DNA from: Robiginitalea marina
GTDB taxonomy: Bacteria; Bacteroidota; Bacteroidia; Flavobacteriales; Flavobacteriaceae
Length of the DNA stretch: 64,000 nt
Direction of reading: 5' to 3'
Assembly: GCF_024006985.1 (NCBI RefSeq)
Contig: NZ_JAMXIB010000001.1
Coordinates: 1 to 64,000, forward strand
In this document: piece by piece, positions 9,740 through 17,943 of the stretch
Layout: each line of letters opens with the position of its first letter
Position numbering within the stretch: position 1 is the first letter of the stretch
Notes under the pieces: model-generated
The model's database searches: none
The model's input: the letters and a program-made list of their open reading frames with translations, nothing else
Told to the model about the DNA's origin: nothing
Translations under genes and position numbers: made by a program

Positions 9740-9848
9740 TTTAGAAATTATAAGTTAAACCTTCACTATACAATTTACACTTTTGATTGATATCGCTAAG
9801 GAATCAACAAAATAGAAAGGTATAATTAAGTATCAATATCAAGGTATA

Positions 9849-9864
9849 CCGTATACTAGTACGG
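9849..9864. repeat. Short palindromic site upstream of the serine recombinase
   Basis: CCGTATACTAGTACGG has inverted 5-bp arms CCGTA/TACGG and overlaps a GTATAC direct repeat. It lies in the divergent 198-bp spacer between the hypothetical gene and the serine recombinase. Small serine recombinases often bind next to their own promoter, so this is a candidate crossover or operator site. The evidence is weak. Confidence 0.35.
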
Positions 9865-9937
9865 CAATACGAACAACAAACTGTGCAATTCAACGAATAA
9901 AATAGTACATGTTGAGAATAGTACAGATGTTCATATC

Positions 9938-10531
9938 ATGAAAGCAAAATATATAAGGGTAAGCACAACCGAGCAAAACACCCATAGACAAGAAGAGAAA
10001 GGTGTCAATCAGTTCATTGACAAGTGTAGTGGTTCAATCCCATTTAAGGAAAGACCATCGGCAAAAAGGCTATTGACAGCTATAGACAAAGGTCAAATCA
10101 ATGAAGTGCAAGTGAAGAGTATTGACCGATTAGGCAGAAATACTCTTGACATTCTGACCACAATCAGGGAATTGACAGATAAAAATATTGCGGTTGTTTC
10201 TCAAAAGGAGGGGCTAACTACAATCATTGATGGCAAAGTCAACCCTGTTGCCAACCTCATCATTTCAATCATGGCAACACTATCGGAATTCGAACTTGAA
10301 CAGATAAGGGAAAGACAGCGAGAGGGCATTGAAAGAGCAAAGCAGAGAGGTGTTTATTCATCAAACGGGGGAAGCAAAAAGCTGAACCCTGAACAATTCC
10401 TCAGTAAGTCCAAAAATGCATTATGTGCCAAGCATCTTAAAAATGGGGAGAGTGTAAGACGGGCAGCAAAACTATCAGGGGTATCGAACGCAACTGCCTT
10501 GAAGGTGAAAAAACATTTATCTGTTCTTTAA
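9938..10531 (+). CDS. Small serine recombinase (resolvase/invertase family)
   Basis: 197 residues. The N-terminal catalytic domain has the nucleophile in YIRVSTTEQN (Ser9) and the conserved SIDRLGRNT and EFELEQIRERQREGIERAK segments (E helix). A C-terminal helix-turn-helix follows (about 165-190, SVRRAAKLSGVSNATALKVKK). Family members make 2-bp staggered breaks for resolution or inversion. No inverted repeats flank hsdS, so there is no reason to call it an hsdS invertase. It may resolve or maintain the element, working with the adjacent replication-type protein. Intact; ATG start. Confidence 0.9.
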   Translation: MKAKYIRVSTTEQNTHRQEEKGVNQFIDKCSGSIPFKERPSAKRLLTAIDKGQINEVQVKSIDRLGRNTLDILTTIRELTDKNIAVVSQKEGLTTIIDGKVNPVANLIISIMATLSEFELEQIRERQREGIERAKQRGVYSSNGGSKKLNPEQFLSKSKNALCAKHLKNGESVRRAAKLSGVSNATALKVKKHLSVL

Positions 10532-10561
10532 TTAGTCAATTCACCAATCAGATTAAGCTAA

Positions 10562-10604
10562 TACCCCGAAGCATAAAATATTCTTACTGGGGTTTAGTTT
10601 TATT
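10562..10604 (+). terminator. Possible terminator after the serine recombinase
   Basis: Inverted arms ACCCC (10563 region) and GGGGT enclose about 21 nt, and the right arm runs into TTAGTTTT. The stem is short and the loop long, so this is a weak call. It would separate the recombinase from the helicase gene. Confidence 0.35.
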
Positions 10605-10622
10605 ACTAGAAAGTTGAATAAT

Positions 10623-13600
10623 ATGAAAATAACAGCATTCAGGGATGTTGAGTTTGATGGGGATGGCAAGCCAATTTATGATGATGAAATCATCCCTAAG
10701 ATTCACTATGATATTGAAATCACAACCTCTAAGGAATCATCTGTCTGTTACAACAGTACGTTTACCAGTATAGATGCATATTACAAGGAGGAAAAAGGAA
10801 AAGACCCTATTAAAAAGGTAAACGTTGAGGATGATGAAATTTCAGAGGTATGGGGTGTAAGAGAGCAATTCGATATTGATGGGCTATGTGAAAAAATCAA
10901 TAAAGAAAAGGAGAAACAAAAACATCATAGTACAGCTGTTTTAAAAGGAAACTACTCAGGGGGGACAAGCGGGAGACATTGCAAGCAAGGTGCTAACTAT
11001 CTTTTTTTTGATATAGATGTTAAGAAGGATAGGGATGAATTAAATAATCCAGATTTAGCAAACAATAAGGTTGCATTAGCCAAACTAGTGTTGTTTCTGA
11101 AAGAACATGCTGTTTTAGTTTGGCGCTCAGCAAGTGGGAAAGGGATAGCAGGAGTTTTATATGTACCGAGATTAGCAGGTGTGAAGGACACCCAAAAGCA
11201 TCTCGCAATCGGAAATGCGATTACGTCCTACTTGGAAGAACTTATCATCACAGAGAATGGAATTAAGGTCAAGTTCGATACAGCACAAAACAGGTTTAGG
11301 CAAATTCGATACTTGGCAAACCAGAGGGAAAAAGTAAAACTTAATCCCACTCCTACAGCCTTTCATTTTCAAGTTTCTGAAAAAGAGGTGAGGTATAATG
11401 GCTCGAAGGGATTTGAATATAAATACTATAGACCCGAAGAAGGGTCAATCCGCCAACAATTTAACCAAAACAACCGCATAGATGAAGTATTGGTCAAAAG
11501 TGGATTTAAATTGGTAGGTGACAATCGGTATAAGCACCATAAGACAACAAGTAGTTCAACAGGGGTTGTTTTAGGAGAAATTTTTTTCAATCACTCACAA
11601 TCCTTTTCTAATAAGTACCAAGTATTTGATTCTTTTGGTTTAGCTGCATTCTGTGCGGATATGTCCATAAAGGAATTTGAGGAATATTTAAAATCAAAAG
11701 GTTTCGAACAAAAAGGCATAGACTTAGAAGAACTAAAGAGGCAAGCAGAATCTGTTAGGGATGAAAAGTCGATTTGGCGAATTGCCCAAAAAGTAAAGCT
11801 ACTTTCAGAGCCAGAAAGAAGAAAATGGGTAATCAGCCTTAAAGTCAATGAAGAAGTACGACAACACTTCATTAACTACTTATTTATAAAAAAGCTATCC
11901 ATTGAATATGACAGTTCATTAAAGATTGAACGCCATGTTTCGGAGATTTCTACTGATATTTTTGATTATGCAGATAAAGAAGGCAGAATTGTTGTATGCG
12001 CAGAAACAGGTACGGGCAAAAGCACTGCTATCATCAAAGAATTTGAAAGTCTAAGACCTGAGAAAAGACTTCTTTTCGTAGCCCCATTGACTGTAATCGT
12101 AGACCAATTCAGAGAATCAGGGTATCCGTGTTTAACTGGAAATAGTTCCGAAAAGGAGCATAAGAAGGCACTAGAATCAAATGTAGTGATAGCTACTCAG
12201 GAACAAGCAATTAAACATCTAGAGCATAGCGAATTTGACTATGTGGTGATTGATGAAGTGCATAGCATGATTTCTGCAAACAGCTATAAGGATGGGGTGA
12301 TTTCAGAACTCGCTTCCATGATTAAGGAAAAGACATTAATTGGTTTGACGGGTACTCCCGTTCAAATTCTTTCTGATTTGGGTTTTAAACTCTTGAAAGT
12401 GATTTCAGAAAGGAAACCAAACTTACTTATTCAACGAAAAGACAACAGAAAGCCTGAGAAAATAATCTTGCAGCATCAAAAAACAGTTAAGGGACGGGCT
12501 ATTTATCGGGTCAATTCAAAACAGGCTATTGAAACCGTTGTGGAAGAGTTGGTCAAATTCGGGTACGACCCTAAAGAAATTGCTGTATTTGAAAGTTCAT
12601 TGGAGACCAAGTTGGGAAAGAATTACAAAGGATTAGTGTTGAATCAGAAATTTGGTGATGAGGTAAAGGTTGTCCTTACAACCGCTCTATTAGATGAGGG
12701 ACTTAGTGTATATGACGAAGATTTTACCGATGTGGTTTTCATTGAAAATGAATTTAGACCAAACCCACAGCCGTTAAAACAATTCATGAACAGATTTAGA
12801 AATCAGGATGAGGGAAGAAAATGTTTCCATTATATGAAGATTTCTAAAGAAGATGACCCGAAAGGATTTAAGAATACATTTCAATCAGATAGAAAGAGGT
12901 TGTCAAGTGAAAAATCCAAATCCACTTATGGGGCAATAGGGAGTGATGATAATTTTATAAATACGGATGGTTCTGTTAATGAGTTCTATTTAGCTTATCA
13001 CGTTTCGGAAAGGTATTTTAAATCTTTCGGTAGGGAAGAGTTCAATCAATACTTGGAACTGAATTACAACTTAACAGTTGATGTTGACTGGGATTACCAA
13101 AGTTCTGAAATTGAAGTTTCGAAATCCAAAGATGATAGGGAAGAGATTATTTCAGACCTAATTCTTAATCATTTAGATGAAGTTGAATCTGTTGTTCATG
13201 TGTACACTTTAGACAAAGGGTTGAAATCTCAACTAAATAGTGGTTTTAGGGGAGAGAATGAAGCGTTTATCAAAGCTAACCTCCAAAGGTTTGAAACCAT
13301 ATTAAAATGGATTTTGGCAATCAAGGAACTCGATTATGACTACCACAAGATAATCATGCCCGATGGGAAAATTGAAAGCCCTCAGAAAGTCGTATCAAAA
13401 ATTGAACTCCTCAGAATGCAACTTGCACTTACCCGCCCTAAAACTCCTACAGACGAGAAGTTGAAATCGAGGTATAACAATTTCTTAGAAGAACTAAACA
13501 ATCTGGATGATATCGAAAAGGTCAGGGTTTATAGACTTTGGAAAAAGCATGTTGGTTTGGAAAACCCCAAAGACTATATCTTAAATCATTTTATTGCTCT

Positions 13601-13757
13601 TAATACTAAATGGTTCTATGATAATAAAAAGAGCATATATCGAATAAAATCGGAGTACCCTGAAATATGGAGAAGGCATTTCAAAGCATGGTACAAACTG
13701 TTGCCACACAATGAAGTTCAATTATCTATGTTTGAGGGGGAATCTACATCTGATTAG
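10623..13757 (+). CDS. BT4734-like (VirE-N) domain protein fused to SF2 helicase
   Basis: About 1044 residues. The N-terminal ~240 residues match the BT4734/BF3469-type (VirE N-terminal) domain found in Bacteroidota mobile elements, with NYLFFDIDVKKD and WRSASGKGIAGVLYV segments like those of small primase-type folds. The central part is a superfamily 2 helicase: Walker A AETGTGKST near 460, VIDEVHS near 540, GLTGTP near 573, and an LLDEGLSVYD/QFMNRFRNQDEGR motif VI region. The C-terminus is helical and unassigned. A combined primase-like and helicase protein suggests a replication initiator of the excised element. ATG at 10623 is preferred to an in-frame TTG 9 bp upstream. Confidence 0.8.
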   Translation: MKITAFRDVEFDGDGKPIYDDEIIPKIHYDIEITTSKESSVCYNSTFTSIDAYYKEEKGKDPIKKVNVEDDEISEVWGVREQFDIDGLCEKINKEKEKQKHHSTAVLKGNYSGGTSGRHCKQGANYLFFDIDVKKDRDELNNPDLANNKVALAKLVLFLKEHAVLVWRSASGKGIAGVLYVPRLAGVKDTQKHLAIGNAITSYLEELIITENGIKVKFDTAQNRFRQIRYLANQREKVKLNPTPTAFHFQVSEKEVRYNGSKGFEYKYYRPEEGSIRQQFNQNNRIDEVLVKSGFKLVGDNRYKHHKTTSSSTGVVLGEIFFNHSQSFSNKYQVFDSFGLAAFCADMSIKEFEEYLKSKGFEQKGIDLEELKRQAESVRDEKSIWRIAQKVKLLSEPERRKWVISLKVNEEVRQHFINYLFIKKLSIEYDSSLKIERHVSEISTDIFDYADKEGRIVVCAETGTGKSTAIIKEFESLRPEKRLLFVAPLTVIVDQFRESGYPCLTGNSSEKEHKKALESNVVIATQEQAIKHLEHSEFDYVVIDEVHSMISANSYKDGVISELASMIKEKTLIGLTGTPVQILSDLGFKLLKVISERKPNLLIQRKDNRKPEKIILQHQKTVKGRAIYRVNSKQAIETVVEELVKFGYDPKEIAVFESSLETKLGKNYKGLVLNQKFGDEVKVVLTTALLDEGLSVYDEDFTDVVFIENEFRPNPQPLKQFMNRFRNQDEGRKCFHYMKISKEDDPKGFKNTFQSDRKRLSSEKSKSTYGAIGSDDNFINTDGSVNEFYLAYHVSERYFKSFGREEFNQYLELNYNLTVDVDWDYQSSEIEVSKSKDDREEIISDLILNHLDEVESVVHVYTLDKGLKSQLNSGFRGENEAFIKANLQRFETILKWILAIKELDYDYHKIIMPDGKIESPQKVVSKIELLRMQLALTRPKTPTDEKLKSRYNNFLEELNNLDDIEKVRVYRLWKKHVGLENPKDYILNHFIALNTKWFYDNKKSIYRIKSEYPEIWRRHFKAWYKLLPHNEVQLSMFEGESTSD

Positions 13758-14252
13758 TAATAGGACAACTAAAAGTACTTTCCCCCCAAGAAGTCAACAA
13801 TATCGGAGGTTCAAGTGATGTTTCAACACAAAAAAAGAGGTTGATTGCTACGTAAAGCACGTTACCCCATAACAGAAACTTAATAGGGTTAACATTTACT
13901 GCCTATTTCACTGCATCAATAAACTGTCTATACTTAACATATATGGGGTTTTCCATGATTTATTGATTTATACATTCCCATACCAGACACTTAAAATCGA
14001 TTTACATACCCCAAAGACGTCTTGAAAAAGAGTGGGTTCAAATAATACAGCTGAATAGCCCTCTTTATCGCTCTGTTATCTCCTTGTGTGGTATCAAGAT
14101 TTGACCGTGACTTAAACTTATTACGGACTCCCTAGAATTTAGTAGGAAAAATCAATCAATTTAACCTGTATAAGGCTAAATTTAGGGTTATAGTTATAAA
14201 TTGAACAAAATAAAAGCTTTAGACATTATAAACCCGAAACAGCAATTAGGGA
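13758..14252. other. Gene-free AT-rich spacer inside island 1
   Basis: 495 bp between the helicase gene and the PHP-ATPase gene. I see no credible open frame, tRNA, clear terminator or repeat. The spacer is long and AT-rich and lies beside a probable replication protein, so an element origin or long leader could be here. No iteron series was found by eye. Confidence 0.5.
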
Positions 14253-16994
14253 ATGAACAAAAAAATAACATCTGATAAAGGTTCTATTTGGAGAAAATGG
14301 GATTTACATATTCATACACCAAACACAAAACTAAACGATAATTTTCGTCAAGTTGGAGAGGAAGAAATTTGGAAAACTTATTCTGACAAAATAGAAAATT
14401 CTGATGTTTCTGCATTTGGGATAACTGATTATTTTTCTTGCGAAAACTACTTTACCTTTCTAGAAGAGTTTGGGAAACATTACCCTGACTCTAATAAGGT
14501 GTTTTTTCCCAATATCGAATTCAGATTAGATATTTCGGTTAATCAACATGCAGAGGAAGTTAACGTTCATATCATTTTCTCAAACCAATTAACTAAGAAT
14601 CAAATAGATGATTTTTTATCTGGTTTAAAAACGAATCTTACAAATACAAGCGGAGCAAAAATATCTTGTAAAAATCTCGAACAAGACCAATTTGTAAGTG
14701 CCACAATTAATCATAATCAACTATTAACTTGCCTTTACGAGAATTTTGGTAAAGAAAAACCATACTTAATAATTGCGGCTGCCAATAATTCAGGTTTGAG
14801 ACCATTAACTAAGTCTCCTCGAAAGCTAGCTATTACAGATGAGATAGATAAAATATGTGATGGTTTCTTTGGTGGAAGACAGAATGTTGAATACTATCTG
14901 GATACAGATAGATACGAAACAGATGAAATTGCCAAACCAAGACCAGTTATTTGCGGATGCGATGCACATTCATTTGATGACATTGATAATCATTTAGGTA
15001 AATACGTCACTAGAGAAAGCTCGGGAGGAAAAGTTGAAATCTACAAAGATGTCACATGGATAAAAGCCGATTTGACTTTTGAAGGTTTAAAACAAATAAA
15101 ATATGAGCCACTTCACAGAGTATCAATATCAGAAAATGAACCCAGAAAACCAGTCAGAAGAGTAGAGAGTATAAAGTTTAACTTCCCTTCAAACACATTT
15201 ATTCAAAGAAAGAACTCTAGTGAACAACAAGATTTTTGTTTAAAAAACCTGAAACAACCTATTCACTTTAGCGATTATTTCACGTGTATTATTGGGGGGC
15301 GGGGAACAGGAAAAAGCACGATAATCAACATTTTAGCAGAAAAATTAAATGAAAAAACTGTCTTTTTTGACCGTTCTAACCTTAAAATAAATGGCTCAGA
15401 CTATGTCATTGAAAATGACCCATCCAGTTACATTGAAATTGTAGGAACTAATGAAATTGAATTTGTAAGTCAAGGTAAAATTGAAAAATTGGCAGAAGCT
15501 AATGAGTTGACAAGGCTAATATTTGAAGAGAGAATTAAAGAATTGGAAAGTGAATTTCTTCAAATTGAATCCGAGTACGAGCATATAAATTCTAAAATCG
15601 ATGAGAACATTAGGATTCTGTTTAATCTAATTTCAAATTCAAAAACTAAAAGAGAAAAAACGAAAGAAAAGGAGACAATTCAAAAAGTTATCGATTCAAT
15701 TAATGATGAGAGATATATCGCAATTACAGGAAGAATAAAAACTCTAAAACAAGAACTGACTTCTATAGAAAATAGCAAAAGGAACTATAATGCACTTCTA
15801 ACAGAATTACGCACTATCACTCAAAATTATAAAGAATCCGATACAAAGAATGCAATAGACGAAAGGATACAAGAAATAATTTCAACTCTTATCGGATTAG
15901 ATGAATTGACTAGCGTTGATGACCAAATTTCTTATGCTTTAAAGGAATTCGATGCTGTGAATTCAAGAGTTGAAGAAATAAACGGAGCATTAGTTACAGA
16001 GGCTCAAAATCTTCGTGCTTTCTTTCAAGAAAAAGGCACTAATGAAGATACTATTAAAGATTCTCAAAAAGCTTCTGACACTTTATCAAGAATTACATCT
16101 GACTTACAAAACATTGCAACCCAAGACGCTCGCCTTAAAAGCGCCTATAAAGAAAATGAGGAGATAATAAATGGTCTTTCAAGCCTTTACGATAGGAATA
16201 ACGCTTTAATAAGCACTAACCTTTCAGAAATAAACAATAAGCTTAAAATAAATGATGAGAATGTTTTAGATATCAATTTCACTTATGGTTTTGATGAAGA
16301 TGATTATAAAAGCAATCTATTTAGAGAATTCTACAATCTATTCAGTTCTTACCATATTTCTGGCACATCGGATTCTAGAGTTAAAGAAGTATTGTTTCTT
16401 ATTGAACCAAGTTTAGAACTCTTAGACACTACATATTCAAGTTTTAGTCAACGCCTTGACAATCTCTTAACAGAAAACAATTATCGGAGAGATAATAACT
16501 ATGTAAAGATAGTTACCGAAGTATTTAGCAATAAGGGGAATTACCTGATTTATTTAAATCTTATAAGGAAGCATAGATACAATTTATCTAAATATTTAAA
16601 AATCAATGGTTTCTATGGTAGTAGAGAACTTGAATCTTGTTCCTTCGGACAGCGTTGCACAGCTGTTATTGTTACCCTTTTAATGACTGGTGTTAAGCCG
16701 TTAATAATTGATGAGCCAGAAGCCCATTTAGATAATAAACTTGTGGCAGATTACTTGGTTGGTTTGGTAAAAGAAAAGCAGTTTGATAGGCAAGTAATAT
16801 TTGCAAGTCATAACTCGAATTTTGTTATTAATGGTGATTCAGCCTTAATTCATATACTTGAAATACCAAATAACAGTATATACACACAAAAGACTTCAAC
16901 TACAATAGAAAATATTCAAAACCGTGAAAAGCTATTAAAATTAGAAGGTGGTAGGGAGGCATTTTTGAACAGAGAGAATAAGTATGGAATATGA
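14253..16994 (+). CDS. PHP-domain plus SMC-like ATPase, Ppl/TrlF-type defence protein
   Basis: 913 residues. An N-terminal PHP phosphoesterase-like domain has KWDLHIHTP (metal-binding H-x-H) and CGCDAHSFDD near 245. A P-loop GGRGTGKST near 347-355 follows, then a long coiled coil (about 420-690), an ABC-like signature ESCSFGQR near 797 and Walker B PLIIDEPEAHLDN near 815. This PHP-ATPase order is that of the single-gene Ppl anti-phage system and the related TrlF ATPase family (from memory). It is the last gene before attR, with its own long upstream region, which fits an independent defence unit. The target is unknown; a nuclease or phosphatase role is inferred. Confidence 0.8.
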   Translation: MNKKITSDKGSIWRKWDLHIHTPNTKLNDNFRQVGEEEIWKTYSDKIENSDVSAFGITDYFSCENYFTFLEEFGKHYPDSNKVFFPNIEFRLDISVNQHAEEVNVHIIFSNQLTKNQIDDFLSGLKTNLTNTSGAKISCKNLEQDQFVSATINHNQLLTCLYENFGKEKPYLIIAAANNSGLRPLTKSPRKLAITDEIDKICDGFFGGRQNVEYYLDTDRYETDEIAKPRPVICGCDAHSFDDIDNHLGKYVTRESSGGKVEIYKDVTWIKADLTFEGLKQIKYEPLHRVSISENEPRKPVRRVESIKFNFPSNTFIQRKNSSEQQDFCLKNLKQPIHFSDYFTCIIGGRGTGKSTIINILAEKLNEKTVFFDRSNLKINGSDYVIENDPSSYIEIVGTNEIEFVSQGKIEKLAEANELTRLIFEERIKELESEFLQIESEYEHINSKIDENIRILFNLISNSKTKREKTKEKETIQKVIDSINDERYIAITGRIKTLKQELTSIENSKRNYNALLTELRTITQNYKESDTKNAIDERIQEIISTLIGLDELTSVDDQISYALKEFDAVNSRVEEINGALVTEAQNLRAFFQEKGTNEDTIKDSQKASDTLSRITSDLQNIATQDARLKSAYKENEEIINGLSSLYDRNNALISTNLSEINNKLKINDENVLDINFTYGFDEDDYKSNLFREFYNLFSSYHISGTSDSRVKEVLFLIEPSLELLDTTYSSFSQRLDNLLTENNYRRDNNYVKIVTEVFSNKGNYLIYLNLIRKHRYNLSKYLKINGFYGSRELESCSFGQRCTAVIVTLLMTGVKPLIIDEPEAHLDNKLVADYLVGLVKEKQFDRQVIFASHNSNFVINGDSALIHILEIPNNSIYTQKTSTTIENIQNREKLLKLEGGREAFLNRENKYGI

Positions 16995-17081
16995 AACTAT
17001 TTATTACTCTCATATTCAGTCTCTAATCGAATACATTTTTACATATTCATGTGAATTACTTTTCGATTCTAAAAAAGAAAT

Positions 17082-17100
17082 AGTCATATTAAAGTCATAT
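17082..17100 (+). repeat. Paired AGTCATAT repeats near the right end
   Basis: AGTCATAT occurs at 17082-17089 and 17093-17100, start to start 11 bp, 47 bp before attR. The spacing and AGTCA core match the paired repeats beside the integrase (239-260). This suggests right-arm integrase binding sites. Confidence 0.45.
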
Positions 17101-17146
17101 TGTGCGATATAAATGAAAATTATCAATAAATAAAGCATATAATTTA

Positions 17147-17193
17147 CTGCTTTGGGAGCAGGAGGCCGCAGGTTCGAATCCTGCCACCCCGAC
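17147..17193 (+). repeat. attR, duplicated 3' end of tRNA-Pro
   Basis: The 47-bp copy of 97-143 has one change (C at 17166). No 5' half of a tRNA precedes it: the sequence before it is AT-rich element DNA, so this is not a functional tRNA. The sequence after it, GAAACAAACC then a terminator hairpin, is probably the original chromosomal trailer of the tRNA. Confidence 0.93.
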
Positions 17194-17200
17194 GAAACAA

Positions 17201-17230
17201 ACCCCGACGGCATTGCCGTTGGGGTTTTTT
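17201..17230 (+). terminator. Displaced original tRNA-Pro terminator
   Basis: Stem ACCCCGACGGC (17201-17211) pairs with GCCGTTGGGGT (17215-17225), one G-T pair, 3-nt loop, then a T run to 17230. It sits 8 nt after the attR core, exactly where a tRNA terminator belongs. The insertion moved it 17 kb from the working tRNA. Confidence 0.85.
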
Positions 17231-17283
17231 CATTCCTGGAGGAATGGAAGCTTGCTTCCAAATTCCGGAAGGAATGAAAAACC

Positions 17284-17307
17284 GACTTCTGCCTGCTGGC
17301 AGAAGTC
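17284..17307. repeat. 10-bp perfect hairpin after attR
   Basis: GACTTCTGCC and GGCAGAAGTC flank a 4-nt loop. It is followed by GGGTTTGCTTCAGTCACC. The same hairpin and downstream words recur, diverged, at 30681-30726 after a second tRNA-tail remnant. Confidence 0.7.
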
Positions 17308-17320
17308 AGGGTTTGCTTCA

Positions 17321-17812
17321 GTCACCCCCCAACTCAGGATCACGCGAGGAACGAGCGTAATCCTCATTTCAGGCATTTAACTTACATTGGGGTAACCAAT
17401 GCCCACGCACCATCTGGCCCCTCACTAAAACAGGTCCACCGGACCTGTTTTGGTCGTTCGGTCCGGGTTTGATTCAGTCACCCCCCAACTCAGGATCACG
17501 CGAGGAACGAGCGTAATCCTCATTTCAGGCATTTAACTTACATTGGGGTAACCAATGCCCGCGCACCATCTGGCCCCTCACTAAAACAGGTCCACCGGAC
17601 CTGTTTTGGTCGTTCGGTCCGGGTTTGCTTCAGTCACCCCCCAACTCAGGATCACGCCGTCCCGATAGCTATCGGGAGCGTAATCCTCACTTCAGACATT
17701 TAATTTACATTGGGGTAACAAATGCCCGCGCACCATCTGGCCCCACACTAAAACAGGTCCACCGGACCTGTTTTAATCGTTCGGTCCGGGTTTGCTTCAG
17801 TCACCCCCCCAA
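17321..17812 (+). repeat. Three tandem 156-167 bp hairpin-rich repeats
   Basis: Units start at GTCACCCCCCAACTCAGG: 17321, 17477 and 17633, then a truncated fourth start at 17800. Spacings are 156, 156 and 167 bp; the third unit has an 11-bp longer variant segment including CCCGATAGCTATCGGG. Each unit contains CATTGGGGTAACCAATG (hairpin) and AAAACAGGTCC/GGACCTGTTTT (11-bp stem, 3-nt loop; 17427-17451 in unit 1). Near identity implies recent amplification. An open frame crossing the units shows no protein features. The array could be a repeated small-RNA/terminator module or an attachment-site scar; its role is unknown. Confidence 0.85.
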
Positions 17813-17847
17813 CGTTAAGTCTCTTTGGAGATTTTCACAGGTAAAAA

Positions 17848-17928
17848 TTACCCTCGTTAATAAAACGAGGGTAAATATTTACTATTTTTACTCTCGTTTG
17901 AATTTCGAGTGTACATAACGCCCTCGTT
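17848..17928 (+). promoter_or_regulatory. Repeated CTCGTT motifs and hairpin upstream of fic
   Basis: TTACCCTCGTT (17848-17858) and AACGAGGGTAA (17864-17874) form an 11-bp perfect inverted repeat. CTCGTT recurs at 17893-17898, with CGAG facing it 8 nt later, and at 17923-17928, 16 bp before the ATG. Three related sites immediately upstream of a gene look like an operator series, possibly autoregulation through the C-terminal winged helix of the Fic protein. Confidence 0.5.
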
Positions 17929-17943
17929 CAAAATGGTCAATTT

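Noticed and set aside
17147-17193. A second tRNA-Pro gene
   Set aside because: Only the anticodon-arm-to-3' part is present; no acceptor 5' strand or D arm precedes it. It is the att duplicate.
17321-17812. A CRISPR array
   Set aside because: Units are 156-167 bp, adjacent without unique spacers, and no cas gene is nearby.
17625-17918. A 97-codon frame across the tandem repeats
   Set aside because: It follows the repeat sequence and hairpins, with no protein-like composition.
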